A stretch of 64,000 bases of DNA from Halomonas sp. (GTDB lineage Bacteria > Pseudomonadota > Gammaproteobacteria > Pseudomonadales > Halomonadaceae), in the NCBI RefSeq assembly GCF_029263665.1, contig NZ_JAJUFQ010000018.1, positions 36,726 to 100,725 on the forward strand. Direction: 5' to 3'. Positions 17,504 through 26,334 of the stretch are shown piece by piece. The notes beneath the pieces were generated by a model, which was given only the letters and a program-made list of their open reading frames with translations, was not told where the DNA came from and did no database searches. Position 1 is the first letter of the stretch. Every line of letters begins with the position of its first letter. The translations under genes and the position numbers were made by a program.

Positions 17504-18517
17504 TCAGACAGGCAGCGCCAGTACGGCCTGCCAGGTGTCATCTGGAATATGAACGAGTTCATCCGAGCCCTGTCGTCGGTGGTTCATCGTCGCCTGCCCT
17601 GGCCAGCGAACCTGTCGTCCCATTTCATCCGGCTCGCTGGCAGCAAGATGATCGGCAATTCCGGCGCAGAGCGCCTCACAGGCCTCCAGGCCACCAAGAT
17701 GCCGAGGATCGAAAACCATGAAAATCTGGGAGCACCCCGTACCGCTGCCGCGCTGGATACGGTCGATCTGATGACTGGCATTGCCCTGGGACAGCAGCGC
17801 GGCCAGGGCATCCAGCAGGATGGCCAGGCCAGAGCCCTTCCAGTAGCCGGTCGGCAACAGTCGCCGAGTGGCAGCAATCACGCCGGGGTCGCGGCTGAGA
17901 CGCCCCTGCTCATCGAAGCCCCCATCCACCGGTAGCCTCTCTCCGGCCTCGGACAGGGTGGTCAGCTTGCCGTAGGAAAACTGCGACATGGCCATGTCCA
18001 GCACCAGCGGCCCCTCTTTCGAGGGCACGGCCATGACCAGCGGGTTGTTGCCGATGCTCTGACTCCTGGCGCCCCAGGCCGGCATGCAGGACTCGGTATT
18101 GGTCCACATGATGGCGGCATACCCTTGCTCTGCGGCATGCCAGCCATAGGTACCACCGCGCATCCAGTGCGTGGTGTTGCGAAGCGCGACCAGCCCCATG
18201 CCATGCTGGCTGGCCAGCGCCATTGCACGCTCAGTGGCGGTGAGAGCGTGGCACACACCAATACCCTGCCCGCCATCGAGAACCTCCAGGGTATCCAGGC
18301 GAGTGACCGGTGTCAGAGTCGCCTGCGGATCCACCCACCCCCTGGCGAGATAGTCGACGAACCTAGGGATGCGGCCTACGCCGTGGGAGACCACGCCATC
18401 CCGCGTCGACTCGGCATGCACACGGGCACAGAGAGCGGCATCCTCTGCGCCTAACCCAGCCACTCGGAGGATTCGCTCGAGACGCTTTTCCAGCTCAATG
18501 AAGGGAATCTCAGCCAC
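17504..18517 (-). CDS. Ldh/YiaK-family NAD(P)-dependent oxidoreductase (2,3-diketo-L-gulonate reductase-like)
   Basis: The 337-residue protein matches the malate/L-lactate/L-sulfolactate dehydrogenase superfamily and is closest to E. coli YiaK/DlgD from memory: SHGVGRIPRF (catalytic His), TTHWMRGGTYGWHAAEQGY, MWTNTESCMPAWGA, LPVDGGFDEQG and RRLLPTGYWKGSGLAI have counterparts there. These enzymes interconvert 2-hydroxy- and 2-oxo-acids. It lies upstream of tctCBA on the same strand and is likely part of the same catabolic unit, acting on the imported acid. The true substrate is unknown; diketogulonate is only the best-studied example. Confidence 0.82.
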   Translation of the reverse strand: MAEIPFIELEKRLERILRVAGLGAEDAALCARVHAESTRDGVVSHGVGRIPRFVDYLARGWVDPQATLTPVTRLDTLEVLDGGQGIGVCHALTATERAMALASQHGMGLVALRNTTHWMRGGTYGWHAAEQGYAAIMWTNTESCMPAWGARSQSIGNNPLVMAVPSKEGPLVLDMAMSQFSYGKLTTLSEAGERLPVDGGFDEQGRLSRDPGVIAATRRLLPTGYWKGSGLAILLDALAALLSQGNASHQIDRIQRGSGTGCSQIFMVFDPRHLGGLEACEALCAGIADHLAASEPDEMGRQVRWPGQATMNHRRQGSDELVHIPDDTWQAVLALPV

Positions 18518-18725
18518 GACAGATCCTTAAATAATACATCATACAAATGACAGCCAAGGACAACATAGACCCCGCCTTCTCTGAGCGGTATGCAACTTTA
18601 GTGGACGCCCAGATCAGCGCACCCAGCCCCCCACTATGGTCGAACTCGCATACAAAGATCATATGTACTACTAATAGAAGAACTTCTCATGCATCTTTTT
18701 CCACATTCACCCATCAGGAAGCCAC

Positions 18726-19043
18726 ATGATCGTCGATCTACGCACCTACACCATGGTTCCCGGCCGCCTCAACGCCTTTCTCGAACTCTACGAGCGCGAA
18801 GGCCTGCCCATTCAGAAACGTCATCTGGGCAATCTCATCGGCTACTTCGTGACCGAAACAGGCACCCATAATCAGGTTGTCCACCTGTGGGGATACGATT
18901 CCGCGGCAGACCGTGAACGGCGCCGCACCGCCATGGAGCAGGACCCAGAGTGGATCGCCTACCGCAAGAAGAGCGCGGAAGCTGGCAACGTCCAGCACCA
19001 GTGCAACAAGCTGCTGCGTTCAACGTCATTTTCGCCGCTGTAA
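18726..19043 (+). CDS. NIPSNAP-family protein
   Basis: The 105-residue protein begins MIVDLRTYTMVPGRLNAFL and has VHLWGYDSAADRERRR, the standard NIPSNAP (dimeric ferredoxin-like barrel) signatures. Bacterial members sit in many catabolic operons but lack an agreed function. AGGAAG precedes the ATG. It is divergent from the tct/dehydrogenase unit and 55 bases ahead of the thiamine-diphosphate enzyme, with which it probably forms an operon. Confidence 0.87.
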   Translation: MIVDLRTYTMVPGRLNAFLELYEREGLPIQKRHLGNLIGYFVTETGTHNQVVHLWGYDSAADRERRRTAMEQDPEWIAYRKKSAEAGNVQHQCNKLLRSTSFSPL

Positions 19044-19098
19044 GCGGGCCTCTACTGCCATACTTCCAGCAGCCACTCTCTCCCGACGGGACAATGCC

Positions 19099-20751
19099 AT
19101 GACCTCTCACACCAGTGCCCACGGTGGTCAGGTGCTCATCAAGGCCCTCGCCGCCCAGGGCGTCGAGCGAGTCTTCTGTGTACCTGGCGAAAGCTATCTT
19201 GCCGCTCTCGACGCCTTGCATGATGCTGAGATCGACACCATTGTCGCCCGCCACGAAGGCGGTGCCGCCATGATGGCCGAGGCCGACGGCAAGCTCACCG
19301 GCCAGCCGGGGGTGGCCTTCGTGACCCGGGGACCCGGCGCGACCAATGCCTCCAGTGGTGTACACGTAGCCTTCCAGGACTCGACGCCGATGATTCTGTT
19401 CATTGGTCAGGTCGCCAGCGACCAGCGTGACCGGGAGGCCTTCCAGGAAGTGGACTACGGGGCAATGTTTGCGCCGCTGGCCAAGTGGGTTGCCACCATC
19501 GACCGGGCGGATCGCATTCCGGAATACGTCAGCCATGCCTTCCATGTCGCCCAGAGTGGTCGCCCTGGCCCAGTGGTACTGGCCCTGCCGGAAGACATGC
19601 TGTCGAGCCATTGCGAAGCCGACGTGCTGCCCGCGGCCAATCTTCCTAGCGGCAGGGCCGATCAGCAGGATGTCCAGGCCGTCATCGAGACACTGAACGA
19701 GGCCGAACGGCCCATGGTCATTGTCGGTGGCAGCGGCTGGTCACAGGCTGCCGCACGGGCATTGGGGCAGTTCGCTGAGCGTTGTCAATTGCCGGTTGGC
19801 GCCTCCTTTCGTTGCCAGGACTACCTCGACAATCGCCATCCCAACTATGTGGGTGATGTTGGTATCGGCATCAATCCAGCACTGGCCGAGCGCATCAAGG
19901 AGGCGGATGTGGTGCTGGCACTGGGCGCCCGACTCGGTGAAATGACCACCAGCGGCTACACGCTGCTGACACCGCCCAGGTCCCGGCAGCGCCTGATCCA
20001 CATACACGCCGATGCCGACGAGCTTGGTCGGGTCTATCGTCCAGATCTGCCGGTGGTGGCCAAGGCCGGAATGATGGTACAGCAGTTGGCTGAGCATGCC
20101 GTGCCTCCGCGCAATGATCGACGAGCCTGGTTGGAAGCAGCGCGGGCCGACTACGATGCCTGGCAGGTTTCGGAGCCGACACCGGGGGCGTTACGCATGG
20201 AGACCTTGATTCATCATCTCAATGAGGCCCTTCCAGACGACGCCATTGTGACTAACGGAGCAGGTAACTACTCCGCATGGCTGCATCGCTATTATCGCTA
20301 TCGCGATTTTCGCACCCAACTGGCTCCTACCTCGGGCTCGATGGGATACGGCCTGCCCGCTGCCGTGGCAGCCAAACTGCGCTATCCCGAACGGGAAGTG
20401 ATCTGCCTGGCAGGGGACGGCTGCTTTCAAATGGTATCCCAGGAGTTCGGTACTGCCTGCCAGTATGGCGCCAACATCATCGTGCTGGTGTCCAACAACG
20501 GCATGTACGGCACCATTCGCATGCATCAGCAGCGCCGCTATCCACAACGACCTTCCGCGACGGATCTCGTCAACCCAGATTTTGCCGCCCTGGCGCAGGC
20601 CTATGGCGGCTATGGCGAGGTCATCCGTGAAGACAAGGAGATAGCATCGGCACTGGATCGAGCCCGCCAGGCGGGTCGCCCGGCAATCCTCGAGCTGCGC
20701 GTCGATCGAGAGGCACTTTCCCCGCGGTTGCGTCTGGAGAAGGAGGCTTGA
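19099..20751 (+). CDS. Thiamine-diphosphate-dependent enzyme of the acetolactate synthase family
   Basis: The 550-residue protein has the three-domain POX/AHAS layout: N-terminal Pyr domain with the catalytic Glu in RHEGGAAMMAEADG, a central domain, and a C-terminal PP domain with the metal-diphosphate motif starting GDGCFQM and ending SNNGMYG. It could decarboxylate a 2-oxo acid or ligate two aldehyde-type units; it is not obviously Ilv-type acetolactate synthase because no small regulatory subunit follows. The ATG at 19099 is where family similarity begins. Context (TctABC, 2-hydroxyacid dehydrogenase, NIPSNAP) suggests catabolism of a carboxylic acid. Exact reaction unknown. Confidence 0.82.
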   Translation: MTSHTSAHGGQVLIKALAAQGVERVFCVPGESYLAALDALHDAEIDTIVARHEGGAAMMAEADGKLTGQPGVAFVTRGPGATNASSGVHVAFQDSTPMILFIGQVASDQRDREAFQEVDYGAMFAPLAKWVATIDRADRIPEYVSHAFHVAQSGRPGPVVLALPEDMLSSHCEADVLPAANLPSGRADQQDVQAVIETLNEAERPMVIVGGSGWSQAAARALGQFAERCQLPVGASFRCQDYLDNRHPNYVGDVGIGINPALAERIKEADVVLALGARLGEMTTSGYTLLTPPRSRQRLIHIHADADELGRVYRPDLPVVAKAGMMVQQLAEHAVPPRNDRRAWLEAARADYDAWQVSEPTPGALRMETLIHHLNEALPDDAIVTNGAGNYSAWLHRYYRYRDFRTQLAPTSGSMGYGLPAAVAAKLRYPEREVICLAGDGCFQMVSQEFGTACQYGANIIVLVSNNGMYGTIRMHQQRRYPQRPSATDLVNPDFAALAQAYGGYGEVIREDKEIASALDRARQAGRPAILELRVDREALSPRLRLEKEA

Positions 20752-20841
20752 AAGAATCGGGCTTTCTCAGGACCGATGGCACGGGGTAATAGGCCCCTTT
20801 GATTGATCCTCTCCTCAAGGTTGGACATCTAGTCCGGCCTT

Positions 20842-20863
20842 AGGGGAAATCAATATCTCCCCT
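20842..20863 (+). terminator. Possible terminator behind the thiamine-diphosphate enzyme gene
   Basis: AGGGGA and TCCCCT pair across a 10-base loop and are followed by CTCCTTTT. The stem is short, so this is a weak call. Confidence 0.35.
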
Positions 20864-20983
20864 CTCCTTTTACGTCAGCCATGGCTCACGTGAACGCAAG
20901 TAAAGCAGGATTTTACTCAACCGACGCTCACGACATGCTGGGACAGATACCTTGAATCGATATCCGCACCCAGGAGAACCGCC

Positions 20984-22336
20984 ATGCAGGCCTTCGATGC
21001 ACCTACTGCGCAGACCTCGCCCCGCGATGACAACGCGCTCAACTCGCATTACTGGATGCCTTTCAGCTCCAACCGTGACTTCCGCGAGCATCCACGCCTG
21101 ATCGCGGGGGCCGAAGGCCGCTACCTGATCGACGATCAGGGTCGTCGCCTGTTCGACTCGCTCTCTGGTCTGTGGACCTGTGGTGCAGGCCACAACCGCG
21201 AAGAGATCCAGAAGGCCGTTGCCCAGCAACTGGGCAGCCTGGACTTTGCCCCCAGCTTCCAGGTCTCTCACCCGCTGGCGTTCAAGCTAGCCGAGAAGGT
21301 TGCCAGCCTCACACCCAAGGGGCTGGATCATGTGTTCTTCACTGACTCAGGCTCGGAGTCTGCTGATACTGCACTGAAAATGGCCAAGGCTTACTGGCGG
21401 CTCAAGGGACATCCGGAAAAGACCCGCCTGATCGGTCGGGCCAAGGGCTATCACGGGGTCAATATCGGCGGCACCAGCCTGGGAGGCATCGGTGGCAACC
21501 GCAAGCACTATGGCCAACTGCTCGATGCCAGCCACCTGCCACATACCTTGCAGTCTCAGTTGACCTTCACCCGCGGCCAGGCCGATACGGGAGCCGAACT
21601 GGCCGATGCCTTGCTGGAGCAGATTGCCCTGCACGATGCCTCGACCATCGCCGCCGTGATCGTCGAGCCCATGTCCGGTTCGGCCGGTGTCATCGTGCCG
21701 CCCAAGGGCTATCTGGAACGCTTACGCGCCATCTGCGATGCCCATGACATCCTGTTGATCTTCGACGAGGTCATCACCGCCTTTGGCCGTTGTGGTGCCA
21801 ACACGGGGTCTGCGGCGCTTGGCGTCACCCCGGATCTCATAACCATCGCCAAGCAGCTGACCAATGGCGCCGTTCCCATGGGGGCGGTCATTGCTTCCAC
21901 GGAGATCTACGATACTTTCATGCATGCAGGTGGCCCGCAGCATGCCATCGAATTCACCCACGGCTACACCTACAGTGGCCATCCAGTAGCCTGTGCCGCA
22001 GGCCTGGCGGCTCTCGACCTGCTCGAGCGTGAGGATTTTCCCGCGCAGGTGCGCGCCATCGCTCCAGTGTTCGAAGACAAGCTTCATGCCCTCAAGGGAC
22101 GCTCGCATGTGGTCGATATTCGTAACTTCGGCCTGGCTGGCGCCATTCAGCTTGCCCCGCGCCATGGCGACCCGAGCATCCGTCCACGGGACGCCCACCT
22201 GGCCTTGTGGGAAGCAGGCTTCTACGTACGCTACGGCGGCGATACGCTGCAGTTCGGCCCTCCTTTCTCGACCACCGAGGCAGAACTGGAGCGGCTGTTC
22301 GATGCCGTGGCCGGTGTCCTCGACAGCCTGAACTGA
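20984..22336 (+). CDS. bauA: Omega-amino acid (beta-alanine):pyruvate aminotransferase
   Basis: The 450-residue class III PLP aminotransferase has the PLP lysine at position 290 (ITIAKQLTNGAVPMGAV), the aspartate in LLIFDEVITAFGR, and the N-terminal YWMPFSSNRDF typical of beta-alanine:pyruvate transaminases. It turns beta-alanine and pyruvate into malonate semialdehyde and L-alanine. AGGAG precedes the ATG. The next gene encodes an acylating semialdehyde dehydrogenase, so the pair converts beta-alanine to acetyl-CoA, as the bau genes do in Pseudomonas. Other omega-amines remain possible substrates. Confidence 0.88.
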   Translation: MQAFDAPTAQTSPRDDNALNSHYWMPFSSNRDFREHPRLIAGAEGRYLIDDQGRRLFDSLSGLWTCGAGHNREEIQKAVAQQLGSLDFAPSFQVSHPLAFKLAEKVASLTPKGLDHVFFTDSGSESADTALKMAKAYWRLKGHPEKTRLIGRAKGYHGVNIGGTSLGGIGGNRKHYGQLLDASHLPHTLQSQLTFTRGQADTGAELADALLEQIALHDASTIAAVIVEPMSGSAGVIVPPKGYLERLRAICDAHDILLIFDEVITAFGRCGANTGSAALGVTPDLITIAKQLTNGAVPMGAVIASTEIYDTFMHAGGPQHAIEFTHGYTYSGHPVACAAGLAALDLLEREDFPAQVRAIAPVFEDKLHALKGRSHVVDIRNFGLAGAIQLAPRHGDPSIRPRDAHLALWEAGFYVRYGGDTLQFGPPFSTTEAELERLFDAVAGVLDSLN

Positions 22337-22370
22337 TAGAAAGTATCTCGTCTATTCACTGCAAATCGAC

Positions 22371-22420
22371 AGCCTGTGGACAGCTCTTATACCGGTGATT
22401 CACAGAGTTATCCACAGGCT
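22371..22420. promoter_or_regulatory. Inverted pair of DnaA-box-like sequences between bauA and mmsA
   Basis: AGCCTGTGGA (22371-22380) and its exact complement TCCACAGGCT (22411-22420) face each other across 30 bases. The right arm contains a perfect DnaA box, TTATCCACA (22408-22416); the left holds TGTGGACAG. It could be a DnaA site, an operator for the downstream gene, or a hairpin in the mRNA. Confidence 0.5.
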
Positions 22421-22455
22421 CACGCCACACTCACAAGAACGCAAGCGGACTCTTC

Positions 22456-23946
22456 ATGCAAAACACGATTACCCACTGGATCAACGGCGAACACATCACC
22501 TCCGAGCGCACGCTACCTGTCACCAACCCTGCTGACGGCACCACCATTCGCCAGGTGGCCGACGGAGACAGCCATACGGTGGAACTTGCCATTGAGGCGG
22601 CTCAAGCAGCGTTTCCTGCCTGGCGTGACACTCCTCCGGCCAAGCGCGCCCAGGTCATGTACCGTTTCAAGGCATTGCTCGAGCGCGATGCTGAACGCCT
22701 GGTTCAGCTGATCAGCGAGGAACACGGCAAGACCCTGGAAGACGCTATGGGCGAACTGCGCCGGGGGATCGAGAATGTCGAATATGCCTGCGGCGTCCCA
22801 GAGCTGATCAAGGGTGAGTATTCGCATAATGTAGGCCCCTCCATTGATGCCTGGTCCAATTTCCAGCCGCTTGGCGTGGTAGCGGGGATCACTCCCTTCA
22901 ACTTCCCGGCCATGGTGCCGCTGTGGATGTATCCCATGGCGATTGCCTGCGGTAATACCTTCATTCTCAAGCCTTCGGAAAAAGACCCCTCGGCCGCCAT
23001 GGCCGTAGCAGAACTGCTGGAAGAAGCGGGCCTGCCCAGAGGGGTGATCAGCGTGGTCCATGGCGGTCGTGAGTGCGTGGAAGCCCTGCTCGATGCCCCC
23101 GAAGTCAAGGCGGTGTCTTTTGTCGGTTCCACCCCCATCGCTGAAGCCATCTATACCCGTGGCGCAGCATCTGGCAAACGTGTTCAAGCCTTGGGTGGTG
23201 CCAAGAACCATGCGGTGGTACTGCCCGATGCCGACATCGAGAATGCCGCCAACACACTGATGGGTGCCGCCTATGGCAGTGCCGGCGAGCGTTGCATGGC
23301 GATCTCTGTCGCGGTGTGTGTGGGAGACGGAACGGCCGAACGGCTGATCGAAGCCATGCAGCCGAAAATCGCCGCCCTCAAGATCGGCCCGGGTACTGAG
23401 AAAGGGCTCGACATGGGCGCCCTGGTCACTGCCGAACATCGCGACAAGGTGCTGGGCTATATCGAGTACGGTCTTCAGGAAGGTGCAGAACTGGTCGCCG
23501 ATGGTCGCGGACTGGTCGTTCCCGATCACGAAGATGGCTACTTCGTCGGTGGGTGCCTGTTCGACAAGGTCACCCCGGAGATGCGTATCTACCGTGAAGA
23601 AATCTTTGGTCCGGTGCTGTGCATCGTGCGAGTGGACAGCCTCGATGAAGCCATCGCCCTGACCAACGCCCACGAATACGGCAACGGCACTTGCCTGTTC
23701 ACTCGCGATGGCGAGGCGGCCCGCCGCTTTGCCGATGCCATTGAAGTCGGCATGGTCGGCATCAACGTGCCGCTGCCCGTTCCCGTGGCTTATCACAGCT
23801 TCGGCGGATGGAAACGCTCACTATTCGGTGACCTGCACGCCTATGGGCCCGATGCGGTACGCTTCTATACCCGGCGCAAGGCCATCTCCCAGCGCTGGCC
23901 CTCTAGCTTTGAGACCAGCCAGGCGGAGTTCTCCTTCCCATCCTGA
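22456..23946 (+). CDS. mmsA: CoA-acylating methylmalonate/malonate semialdehyde dehydrogenase
   Basis: The 496-residue aldehyde dehydrogenase carries the family marks of MmsA: GITPFNFPAMVPLWMYP, the nucleotide-binding FVGSTPIAE, LGGAKNH, and catalytic Cys280 in GSAGERCMA. These enzymes oxidise malonate or methylmalonate semialdehyde with NAD and CoA to acetyl- or propionyl-CoA with loss of CO2. Placed 120 bases behind the aminotransferase, it most likely handles malonate semialdehyde from beta-alanine (bauC role), though valine or inositol breakdown is equally possible biochemically. Confidence 0.9.
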   Translation: MQNTITHWINGEHITSERTLPVTNPADGTTIRQVADGDSHTVELAIEAAQAAFPAWRDTPPAKRAQVMYRFKALLERDAERLVQLISEEHGKTLEDAMGELRRGIENVEYACGVPELIKGEYSHNVGPSIDAWSNFQPLGVVAGITPFNFPAMVPLWMYPMAIACGNTFILKPSEKDPSAAMAVAELLEEAGLPRGVISVVHGGRECVEALLDAPEVKAVSFVGSTPIAEAIYTRGAASGKRVQALGGAKNHAVVLPDADIENAANTLMGAAYGSAGERCMAISVAVCVGDGTAERLIEAMQPKIAALKIGPGTEKGLDMGALVTAEHRDKVLGYIEYGLQEGAELVADGRGLVVPDHEDGYFVGGCLFDKVTPEMRIYREEIFGPVLCIVRVDSLDEAIALTNAHEYGNGTCLFTRDGEAARRFADAIEVGMVGINVPLPVPVAYHSFGGWKRSLFGDLHAYGPDAVRFYTRRKAISQRWPSSFETSQAEFSFPS

Positions 23947-24026
23947 TCAGTATCCATGATCCATATCGGCCTCGCTCTGCGGGGCCGATGCCATACCGGA
24001 CACATGATAATCACAAGGAGCAAAAC

Positions 24027-24158
24027 ATGTTCGGACTCCCCTCCTCCACAACCTGGCTAGTCGTCGGCGTTCCCCTGTTCTGGGTTCTCTATACCTTGGG
24101 TTTCCTTTGGGTGACGCGTGGCTGGCCAGGGCTCAAACGCTCGGAAAGTGAACACTGA
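24027..24158 (+). CDS. 43-residue single-pass membrane peptide ahead of the symporter
   Basis: A small frame (MFGLPSSTTWLVVGVPLFW, then VLYTLGFLWVTRGW and a charged tail KRSESEH) starts with ATG at 24027 behind a near-perfect AAGGAG at 7-base spacing. It has one hydrophobic segment of about 20 residues. It is followed 101 bases later by the sodium:solute symporter gene on the same strand. Several symporters of this superfamily are paired with tiny membrane subunits (for example YhdT with PanF), so an accessory role is reasonable. No family was recognised with certainty. Confidence 0.7.
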   Translation: MFGLPSSTTWLVVGVPLFWVLYTLGFLWVTRGWPGLKRSESEH

Positions 24159-24259
24159 AACGCGTCCATGCCTCAGCAACGAGCCATTCAGCAACGAGCA
24201 ATAACGCCTGAAACATGTCGACTGAGTAATAACAACAATGCTCCAGGAAGGAGACAGAA

Positions 24260-25822
24260 GTGAACACTACCGTCCTGCTTTTTCTTGCCCTGTACTTCAT
24301 CGCCATGCTGGCGGTGGGCGTCATTTCCATGCGTAGGGGAGGTTCCAGCAGCATGGAAGGCTACTACCTCAGCGGGCGCAACGTCGGTCCATTGGTCACT
24401 GCCATGACCATGCAGTCCACCTCGATGAGTGGCTACATGTTTCTGGGTGCCGGTTCTCTCGGCTATACCCAGGGCTATTACGGTTTCTGGTATGCCGCGG
24501 GTGATATTGGTGGTGGCGTGGTCAACCTCTCGGTGCTTGGCCGCAGGATGCGCAAGCTGTCCCAGATCATGGGCGCACTGACCTCCATCGAGTATCTCGA
24601 GAAACGCTATCCCAGCAAATGGGTTAGGCTGATTGCCGCGACTCTGTCCGTCTTTCTGCTGGGAGCTTACGTGCTGGCACAGTTCATTGCCGGCGGCAAA
24701 GGCCTGGAGCTGGTCACAGGCTTGCCCTACGAGGTAGCGCTGAGCATCGCCGTGGCCGTCATCCTTGCCTACACCCTGATGGGTGGCTACGGTGCCGTGG
24801 CCTACACAGATCTGCTGCAGAGTTTCGTGATGATCATCGGCATCGTCTGGATTCTTGCTGCCACCCTGCAGGAAGTGGGAGGCCTGACAGCCGCCAATGA
24901 AGCCATTGCCGCTCTGGATCCCACCCTGCTCAGTGTCTGGGGCAAGGATCTCGCCTTCGAAGGCCAGTGGGGCATGGTGCTCGGCGCCTTTCTGATCTTC
25001 TCGATCGGTTACATGGGCTGGCCCCACGTCGTCACCCGACACATGGCCATGCGCAACCCTTTTCATGCCCGTCGCGCCGGTGTCTATGCCACCTTGTGGA
25101 ACCTGATCTTCGTCAGCGCACCTTATATTCTCGGCACCCTGGCCATTCTGGTCCTGCCTGACCTGGATGACCCCGAGCAGGCCATCTTCTCCCTCGCCCA
25201 GAATCTGCTGCCTGCAGCAGCCGTCGGTATCGTGATGGCAGCGATCATGGCGGCCATCATGTCCACGGCGGACTCCATCCTGCTACAGACCGGCAGCATC
25301 GCCGCCCGAGACATCTATGAGCGTTTTATCAACCCAGACATGGGTGAGCGTCAGATGGTACGGGTATCCCAGCTCATCGTTCTGGTGTTGGGAGTGGTGT
25401 GCGGTATCGTAGCCATCTTCGAGCCTCCTGCGGTGTTTTCCATCGTGGTATTCACTACCTCGGTGCTGGGCAGCGCCTTCCTGCCGGCCTATGTCGCTGC
25501 CGTCTGGTGGCGCAAGGCCAATACGCCAGGGGCGCTGGCCTCGATGATTGTTGGCAGCGTGGTCGCATTTTTCTGGCAGTACCTGGCGCTGGATAGCGTG
25601 ACAGAGCTGCACCCCATGCTGGTCGGTGTGGTGATGTCGAGCCTGGCCATGGTGATCGGCAGTCTGTTGACCCAGGCCAGCCATCCCGTACCGGAGCATA
25701 TCTTGCACGCCATGGAAGAGACGGCTGAATTACGTCCGCTGCCACGCTCCCTGGCATCACAGCAGAGCTTCGAACTGGCCCACGAAGCCATGACGCTCAA
25801 GACCCACGGGCGCCAGGCATGA
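24260..25822 (+). CDS. Sodium:solute symporter (SSS family)
   Basis: This 520-residue protein has about 13 membrane helices. The SSS fold is visible from the first helix (LYFIAMLAVGVISMRRG), SGRNVGPLVTAMTMQSTSMS, the glycine-rich GGYGAVAYTDLLQ typical of PutP-like members, and MSTADSILLQTGS (Na+ site). The GTG at 24260 is preceded by GGAAGGAG. The aminotransferase and dehydrogenase upstream suggest import of an amino compound such as beta-alanine, but proline, pantothenate and carboxylic acids are handled by relatives. Its stop overlaps the next start (ATGA). Confidence 0.88.
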   Translation: MNTTVLLFLALYFIAMLAVGVISMRRGGSSSMEGYYLSGRNVGPLVTAMTMQSTSMSGYMFLGAGSLGYTQGYYGFWYAAGDIGGGVVNLSVLGRRMRKLSQIMGALTSIEYLEKRYPSKWVRLIAATLSVFLLGAYVLAQFIAGGKGLELVTGLPYEVALSIAVAVILAYTLMGGYGAVAYTDLLQSFVMIIGIVWILAATLQEVGGLTAANEAIAALDPTLLSVWGKDLAFEGQWGMVLGAFLIFSIGYMGWPHVVTRHMAMRNPFHARRAGVYATLWNLIFVSAPYILGTLAILVLPDLDDPEQAIFSLAQNLLPAAAVGIVMAAIMAAIMSTADSILLQTGSIAARDIYERFINPDMGERQMVRVSQLIVLVLGVVCGIVAIFEPPAVFSIVVFTTSVLGSAFLPAYVAAVWWRKANTPGALASMIVGSVVAFFWQYLALDSVTELHPMLVGVVMSSLAMVIGSLLTQASHPVPEHILHAMEETAELRPLPRSLASQQSFELAHEAMTLKTHGRQA

Positions 25823-26334
25823 AGCATGTCATGAAACCATCTAACGATACCGCTAGCGAGGAAGCCTGGCTCAAGGCCAGGCTTCCTTTGGAGGGCCTTG
25901 AACGCCGATTGGCGATGATCGATCCAGGCCTGCGCATTCTCGATATCGAACCTGTCGGCTTTCCCTATCTGCTGTTCCTGTATCGCTGGGAATCCCGGCG
26001 CTGGGGAACCCGGCGCCAGGAACTGATGAGCTGCCTGGTGGATCGCTGTCAGGGAGTCAGCACGACACTGGAAGGTGTCGAATTTGGCGACCCTCTGGCC
26101 TCGGCCACCCTGCCAGTGCCAGAACTGGAAACGTCACCGCTTGAACGCAAGGCGCGTCAGCATGTCATGCAGGTGCGTCGCCACCGGCTCAAGCGTCGGA
26201 GTGCAGCAGAGCTGGAACTGGCTCGCACCCAGAACATCCGCAAGCCACTATGGCGTATCCATGCCCGGCATGGCCAACATGGTGAACTCGACTTGCTGAT
26301 CGATGCCATCAACGGCGGTTACTATGTGATGTAG
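25819..26334 (+). CDS. Uncharacterised 171-residue protein coupled to the symporter
   Basis: I do not recognise this protein. It is soluble, basic in the middle (a run with RRHRLKRRSAAELEL) and has no signal peptide or Cys motif. Its ATG overlaps the symporter stop (ATGA), so the two are co-translated; a second ATG 12 bases later is possible. A 12-bp hairpin lies within codons 14-23. The C-terminal codons run into a 15-bp tandem array. Likely a cytoplasmic partner or regulator of the symporter operon, by position only. Confidence 0.65.
   Translation: MKHVMKPSNDTASEEAWLKARLPLEGLERRLAMIDPGLRILDIEPVGFPYLLFLYRWESRRWGTRRQELMSCLVDRCQGVSTTLEGVEFGDPLASATLPVPELETSPLERKARQHVMQVRRHRLKRRSAAELELARTQNIRKPLWRIHARHGQHGELDLLIDAINGGYYVM
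25859..25887 (+). promoter_or_regulatory. Terminator-like hairpin inside the start of the 171-residue gene
   Basis: AGGAAGCCTGGC (25859-25870) pairs perfectly with GCCAGGCTTCCT (25876-25887) around TCAAG; TTGG follows. A perfect 12-bp GC-rich stem 40 bases past the symporter start-stop overlap may act as an attenuator between symporter and downstream gene, or block ribosomes early in the gene. Confidence 0.55.

Noticed and set aside
22513..23796. 427-codon minus-strand open frame
   Set aside because: Antisense to mmsA, with composition typical of a shadow frame (rich in His, Gly, Gln) and no recognisable domain.
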